The notes beneath the pieces were generated by a model that was given only the letters and a program-made list of their open reading frames with translations, searched no databases and had not been told where the DNA came from. A stretch of DNA of 24,562 bases from Alphaproteobacteria bacterium (GTDB lineage: Bacteria > Pseudomonadota > Alphaproteobacteria > CAAGCB01 > CAG-977). Numbering within the stretch: position 1 is the stretch's first letter; the number at the start of each line of letters is the position of its first letter. Location: positions 1-24,562 of the forward strand of contig CAAGCY010000020.1 of the NCBI GenBank assembly GCA_900768465.1. The letters run 5' to 3'. The position numbers and the translations under genes are program-made. Of this stretch, positions 22,236-24,562 are shown one piece after another.

Positions 22236-22478
22236 TTAAGCGCTTTTGCGAATGTCGGGACGTTTTTTCGGCGGCTTTGACGGGACGATGTCCAACGCCT
22301 GCGCTTTGATTAAAGCTTTTGTCCTTGTGTGGGCATCCAGCTTTTGATACAAAACGGACAAGTGCAGTTTTACGGTCGCAATCGAAATGTTCATTTTTTC
22401 GGCGATTTGCCGATTGGAACATGCTTGCGACAGGTAGTACAGCACTTCGGTTTGTTTAGGGGTAAGCTTGACCCTCAT
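22236..22478 (-). CDS. Stand-alone LuxR-type HTH protein
   Basis: The product has 80 residues. Residues 4-62 are a complete GerE/LuxR DNA-binding domain (LTPKQTEVLYYLSQACSNRQIAEKMN and ISIATVKLHLSVLYQKL, key residues in the recognition helix ATVKLHL). There is no receiver or ligand-binding domain; the tail is a short Lys/Pro-rich stretch (SKPPKKRPDIRKSA). AGGAG lies 8 bases before the ATG. It is convergent with trpB (24-base gap) and has its own promoter. Its targets are unknown; control of a neighbour is possible but not shown. Confidence 0.88.
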   Translation of the reverse strand: MRVKLTPKQTEVLYYLSQACSNRQIAEKMNISIATVKLHLSVLYQKLDAHTRTKALIKAQALDIVPSKPPKKRPDIRKSA

Positions 22479-22516
22479 AGTTTTGCTCCTGCAGATTAGA
22501 ACCTTTAACGGATGAA

Positions 22517-22545
22517 AGTATAAAGGCTTGTCAACTAATTGTCTA
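22517..22545 (-). promoter_or_regulatory. Candidate promoter of the LuxR-type HTH gene
   Basis: On the minus strand TAGACA, 17 bases, TATACT, about 38 bases before the ATG at 22478. Confidence 0.6.
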
Positions 22546-22636
22546 TATAGCCGAGTGCCTATTATACGCGCGGTTATGTATTTTTCTATAAACCTTTGAT
22601 TGTATTCGTAAAATATTTAAGGGTGAATGGCTTGAA

Positions 22637-23257
22637 ATGAAGAACCGTATAAAAAAAATTTTTGAAAAAAGCGGAATTTTGATGCGCCGGCTGTATAACA
22701 TGGTCATCAAATACGCTCAGCATCCTCAAGCCGTGTGGATTTTGGCTTTTGTGTCGTTTGTGGAAAGCTCGTGTTTCCCGATCCCGCCCGATGCGTTGCT
22801 GATTCCGATGATGATTGCCCGACCGAATCGCGCTTTTTTCTATGCGGCGGTTTGTACTGCGGCAAGCGTTTTCGGCGGCTTTTTAGGTTATGCCATCGGT
22901 TGGTTTTTATATGACGCGGTCGCTGTGCCGATTTTTTCTTTTTACGGTTATATGGACAAACTGCAGGTGTTCATCGACGCTTACAACCAATTCGGCGCAT
23001 GGATAGTCGCGGCGGCGGGATTTACGCCGTTCCCGTATAAAGTGATTACGATTCTCAGCGGTATGACTCATTTAAATTTGGGTGTTTTTGCGATTGCTTC
23101 CGTTTTGTCGCGCGGGGGGCGGTTCTTTTTGCTGGGCGCGCTGTTGTGGAAATTCGGCGCGCCGATGGAAAAATTCATCGAAAAGCACTTGGGCTGGCTG
23201 GCGACGGTGTTTTTTCTTCTGCTGGCGGGCGGATTCGCAGTGATTAAGCTGTTTTAA
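22637..23257 (+). CDS. YqaA/DedA-family inner membrane protein
   Basis: The product has 206 residues with about four to five hydrophobic segments. Family marks are the FVESSCFPIPPDALLIPM stretch (42-59; key Glu43 and the PIPPD turn) and the re-entrant GFTPFPYKVITILSG (128-142) with the arginine in SRGGRFFLLG. DedA/SNARE-associated proteins are linked to lipid-carrier flipping and membrane homeostasis; YqaA members are little studied. The start is uncertain: ATG 22637 has only a distant AAGGG, and ATG 22682 would remove 15 residues of basic N-terminus. It is followed after 52 bases by gluQ on the same strand. Confidence 0.88.
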   Translation: MKNRIKKIFEKSGILMRRLYNMVIKYAQHPQAVWILAFVSFVESSCFPIPPDALLIPMMIARPNRAFFYAAVCTAASVFGGFLGYAIGWFLYDAVAVPIFSFYGYMDKLQVFIDAYNQFGAWIVAAAGFTPFPYKVITILSGMTHLNLGVFAIASVLSRGGRFFLLGALLWKFGAPMEKFIEKHLGWLATVFFLLLAGGFAVIKLF

Positions 23258-23309
23258 ACCATAATATAACGTATCGGACGGGAAACTCTTTCGTCGGGTA
23301 AAGGATTTT

Positions 23310-24131
23310 ATGATGATTGTGACACGTTTTGCGCCGTCGCCGACGGGACGGCTTCATATCGGACACGCTTTCGCCGCCCGATTCGCTTTTGAGGAAGCCA
23401 AAAAAGCGGGCGGCAAGTTCCTGTTGCGAATCGAAGATATTGATCCGATTCGCTGCAAGCCCGAATTCGTCGACGGCATTATGGAAGACTTGGATTGGCT
23501 GGGCTTGAAGTGGGATGAACAGCCGATTCGCCAGTCGGAACGGATGGATTTCTATGCCGAAGCTTTGGAAAAGCTGAAACGGCTCGGTGTTTTGTATCCT
23601 TGCGTCTGTACCAGAAAAGAAATCGAATCGGAAATCGCGCGCATGGGACATGCGCCGCACGCGGGCGAAACGGCGGTTTATCCGGGGACTTGCCGCGGAA
23701 AGCATTTGGATTTGTCACGTTATGACAGGTGGTCGTGGCGCTTGGATATTGCCAAAAGCTTGGCGATAACGGGCGATTCGCTTTGTTTTACGGACGAATC
23801 GCGCGGCACTGTGCGGGCGACCCCCGCGATTTTCGGCGATATTGTGCTGGCGCGCAAAGAAACTCCCGCCAGTTATCACCTTTGTTCCGTGCTGGACGAT
23901 GCCGCGCAAGGCGTAACTTTGGTGACGCGGGGCGAAGATTTGTTCGATTCGACCCATATCCATCGCTTGCTGCAGGAATTGCTCGGATTGCGGACACCTT
24001 TATATAAGCATCATCGGCTGATTTCGGATGAAAACGGGCAGCGATTGGCAAAGCGCAATCAAGCGGTTACGATAAAATCCCTGCGCGAAAAGGGACTGAA
24101 CCCCGCGGAAATCTTTGCTTTATGCAAATAA
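23310..24131 (+). CDS. gluQ: Glutamyl-Q tRNA(Asp) synthetase (GluQ-RS)
   Basis: The product has 273 residues. It attaches glutamate to queuosine in tRNA-Asp. It is a truncated GluRS: HIGH at 16-19 after RFAPSPTGRL, a zinc site C98, C100, Y124, C128, and a KMSKS-like QRLAKRN (244-250); the anticodon-binding half of GluRS is absent. The length fits GluQ-RS, not the roughly 470-residue GltX. Two ATG codons in a row (23310, 23313) both suit the AAAGGA site. It lies just before the rRNA operon promoter. Confidence 0.95.
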   Translation: MMIVTRFAPSPTGRLHIGHAFAARFAFEEAKKAGGKFLLRIEDIDPIRCKPEFVDGIMEDLDWLGLKWDEQPIRQSERMDFYAEALEKLKRLGVLYPCVCTRKEIESEIARMGHAPHAGETAVYPGTCRGKHLDLSRYDRWSWRLDIAKSLAITGDSLCFTDESRGTVRATPAIFGDIVLARKETPASYHLCSVLDDAAQGVTLVTRGEDLFDSTHIHRLLQELLGLRTPLYKHHRLISDENGQRLAKRNQAVTIKSLREKGLNPAEIFALCK

Positions 24132-24164
24132 ATGCAAAAAAATTGAATTTTTTTAATAAACCTG

Positions 24165-24194
24165 TTGACAGGAGAGGGGGAAAAACATTATAAC
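24165..24194 (+). promoter_or_regulatory. rRNA operon promoter
   Basis: Perfect TTGACA (24165-24170), 18-base spacer, TATAAC (24189-24194), predicted start near 24201, about 246 bases before the 16S 5' end. An A/T-rich block precedes the -35 (24131-24160), as an UP element would. Confidence 0.78.
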
Positions 24195-24446
24195 CTCTCT
24201 TGCGCTTCGGGAACGGGGCGGAGATATTAGAGAGAGTTTGAGGAAGAGAGAAGAAGAGATGTACAGGCGGCGGGCTTGTTTAGGACGAGACGTTGGCTTG
24301 AGTACATCGGTAGACGAGGTAAAGTACAAAGATACGGAAGTATGTAGTATGAGAAAAACCTCTGTCAATTTAAGAGATACGCTAAAGAACAGTGTAATTT
24401 TGGAAAAGACTGATGTCGGGGCGAACGGACGTTGATATATAGGTAT
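24195..24446 (+). other. rRNA operon leader
   Basis: About 250 bases without a gene between promoter and 16S. Purine-rich at the start (24231-24260). I could not recognise a convincing boxA (TGCTCTTT-like) or processing stem; the pairing partner after 16S is outside the window. The ten bases GAGAGTTTGA at 24232-24241 repeat the start of 16S by chance or duplication. Confidence 0.65.
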
Positions 24447-24562
24447 TAACATGAGAGTTTGATCCTGGCTCAGAACGAACGCTGGCGGCAGGCTTAACAC
24501 ATGCAAGTCGAACGGAATATAGTGTGCTTGCACATTATATCAGTGGCGCACGGGTGAGTAAC
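24447..24562 (+). rRNA. rrs: 16S ribosomal RNA, 5' end only
   Basis: AGAGTTTGATCCTGGCTCAG at 24454-24473 equals E. coli positions 8-27, so the mature 5' end is about 24447. AACGAACGCTGGCGGCAGGC, a short V1 loop and GTGGCGCACGGGTGAGTAAC follow. The AGAACGAACGCTGGCGGCAGGCTTAACAC pattern (positions 24472-24500) is alphaproteobacterial. The gene runs off the right edge. Confidence 0.98.

Noticed and set aside
24232..24241. Possible earlier 16S start (GAGAGTTTGA)
   Set aside because: Only ten bases match; the downstream CCTGGCTCAG and conserved 16S sequence follow only the copy at 24453.
24153..24533. 126-codon minus-strand open frame across the rRNA leader and 16S start
   Set aside because: It overlaps the rRNA promoter and 16S sequence; no ribosome site.

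Overview
The window looks like a chromosomal segment of an alphaproteobacterium, probably an uncultured, host-associated, Rhodospirillales-like lineage. The start of a 16S rRNA gene at the right edge carries the alphaproteobacterial opening (AGAACGAACGCTGGCGGCAG), the L36 protein is the 41-residue alphaproteobacterial form, and glnB-glnA order, a DUF2125-like protein and GluQ-RS fit that group. Gene density is high, spacing is short, and there is no phage, transposase or CRISPR.

Left part (1-6534, mostly minus strand): two tandem 108-bp palindromic repeats at the edge, then a minus-strand run read as glnB (PII) - glnA (glutamine synthetase) - M48/TPR periplasmic protease - DsbA/Com1-like thiol oxidoreductase. 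Upstream of glnB lies an orphan HEATH-motif zincin-like protein. tRNA-His(GTG) with a strong promoter and terminator follows, then an orphan lipoprotein.

Middle (6535-14886): rpmJ, two more copies of the palindromic repeat in inverted orientation, an RlmI-type 23S rRNA m5C methyltransferase, a 635-residue protein with a degenerate cyclic-nucleotide-binding fold, acidic linker and TPR array, and a short A24 prepilin peptidase. Then come the overlapping plus-strand genes tyrC-pheA-apt (prephenate to tyrosine and phenylalanine branches, plus adenine salvage), a convergent acyl-ACP thioesterase, and a small SAM methyltransferase.

Right part (14887-24562): this holds the two most interesting regulatory elements. 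(1) A purine (guanine-type) riboswitch with its own promoter sits directly in front of guanine deaminase; an alternative pairing of its P1 5' strand with the Shine-Dalgarno suggests a translational ON switch by guanine. (2) A complete ribosome-mediated attenuator precedes trpB: a 19-codon leader peptide with tandem Trp codons, a 1:2 hairpin, a possible 2:3 antiterminator and a 3:4 terminator with six Ts. Its promoter places transcription start at the leader ATG, so the leader would be leaderless, as known for rhizobial trpL. Between them lies an 851-residue secreted protein with about 125 cysteines and internal 50- and 40-residue repeats, and a DUF2125-like membrane-anchored protein. After trpB come a single-domain LuxR-type HTH protein, a YqaA/DedA membrane protein, GluQ-RS, and the promoter, leader and 5' end of an rRNA operon.

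All functional calls come from reading motifs and lengths by eye; no database search was run.
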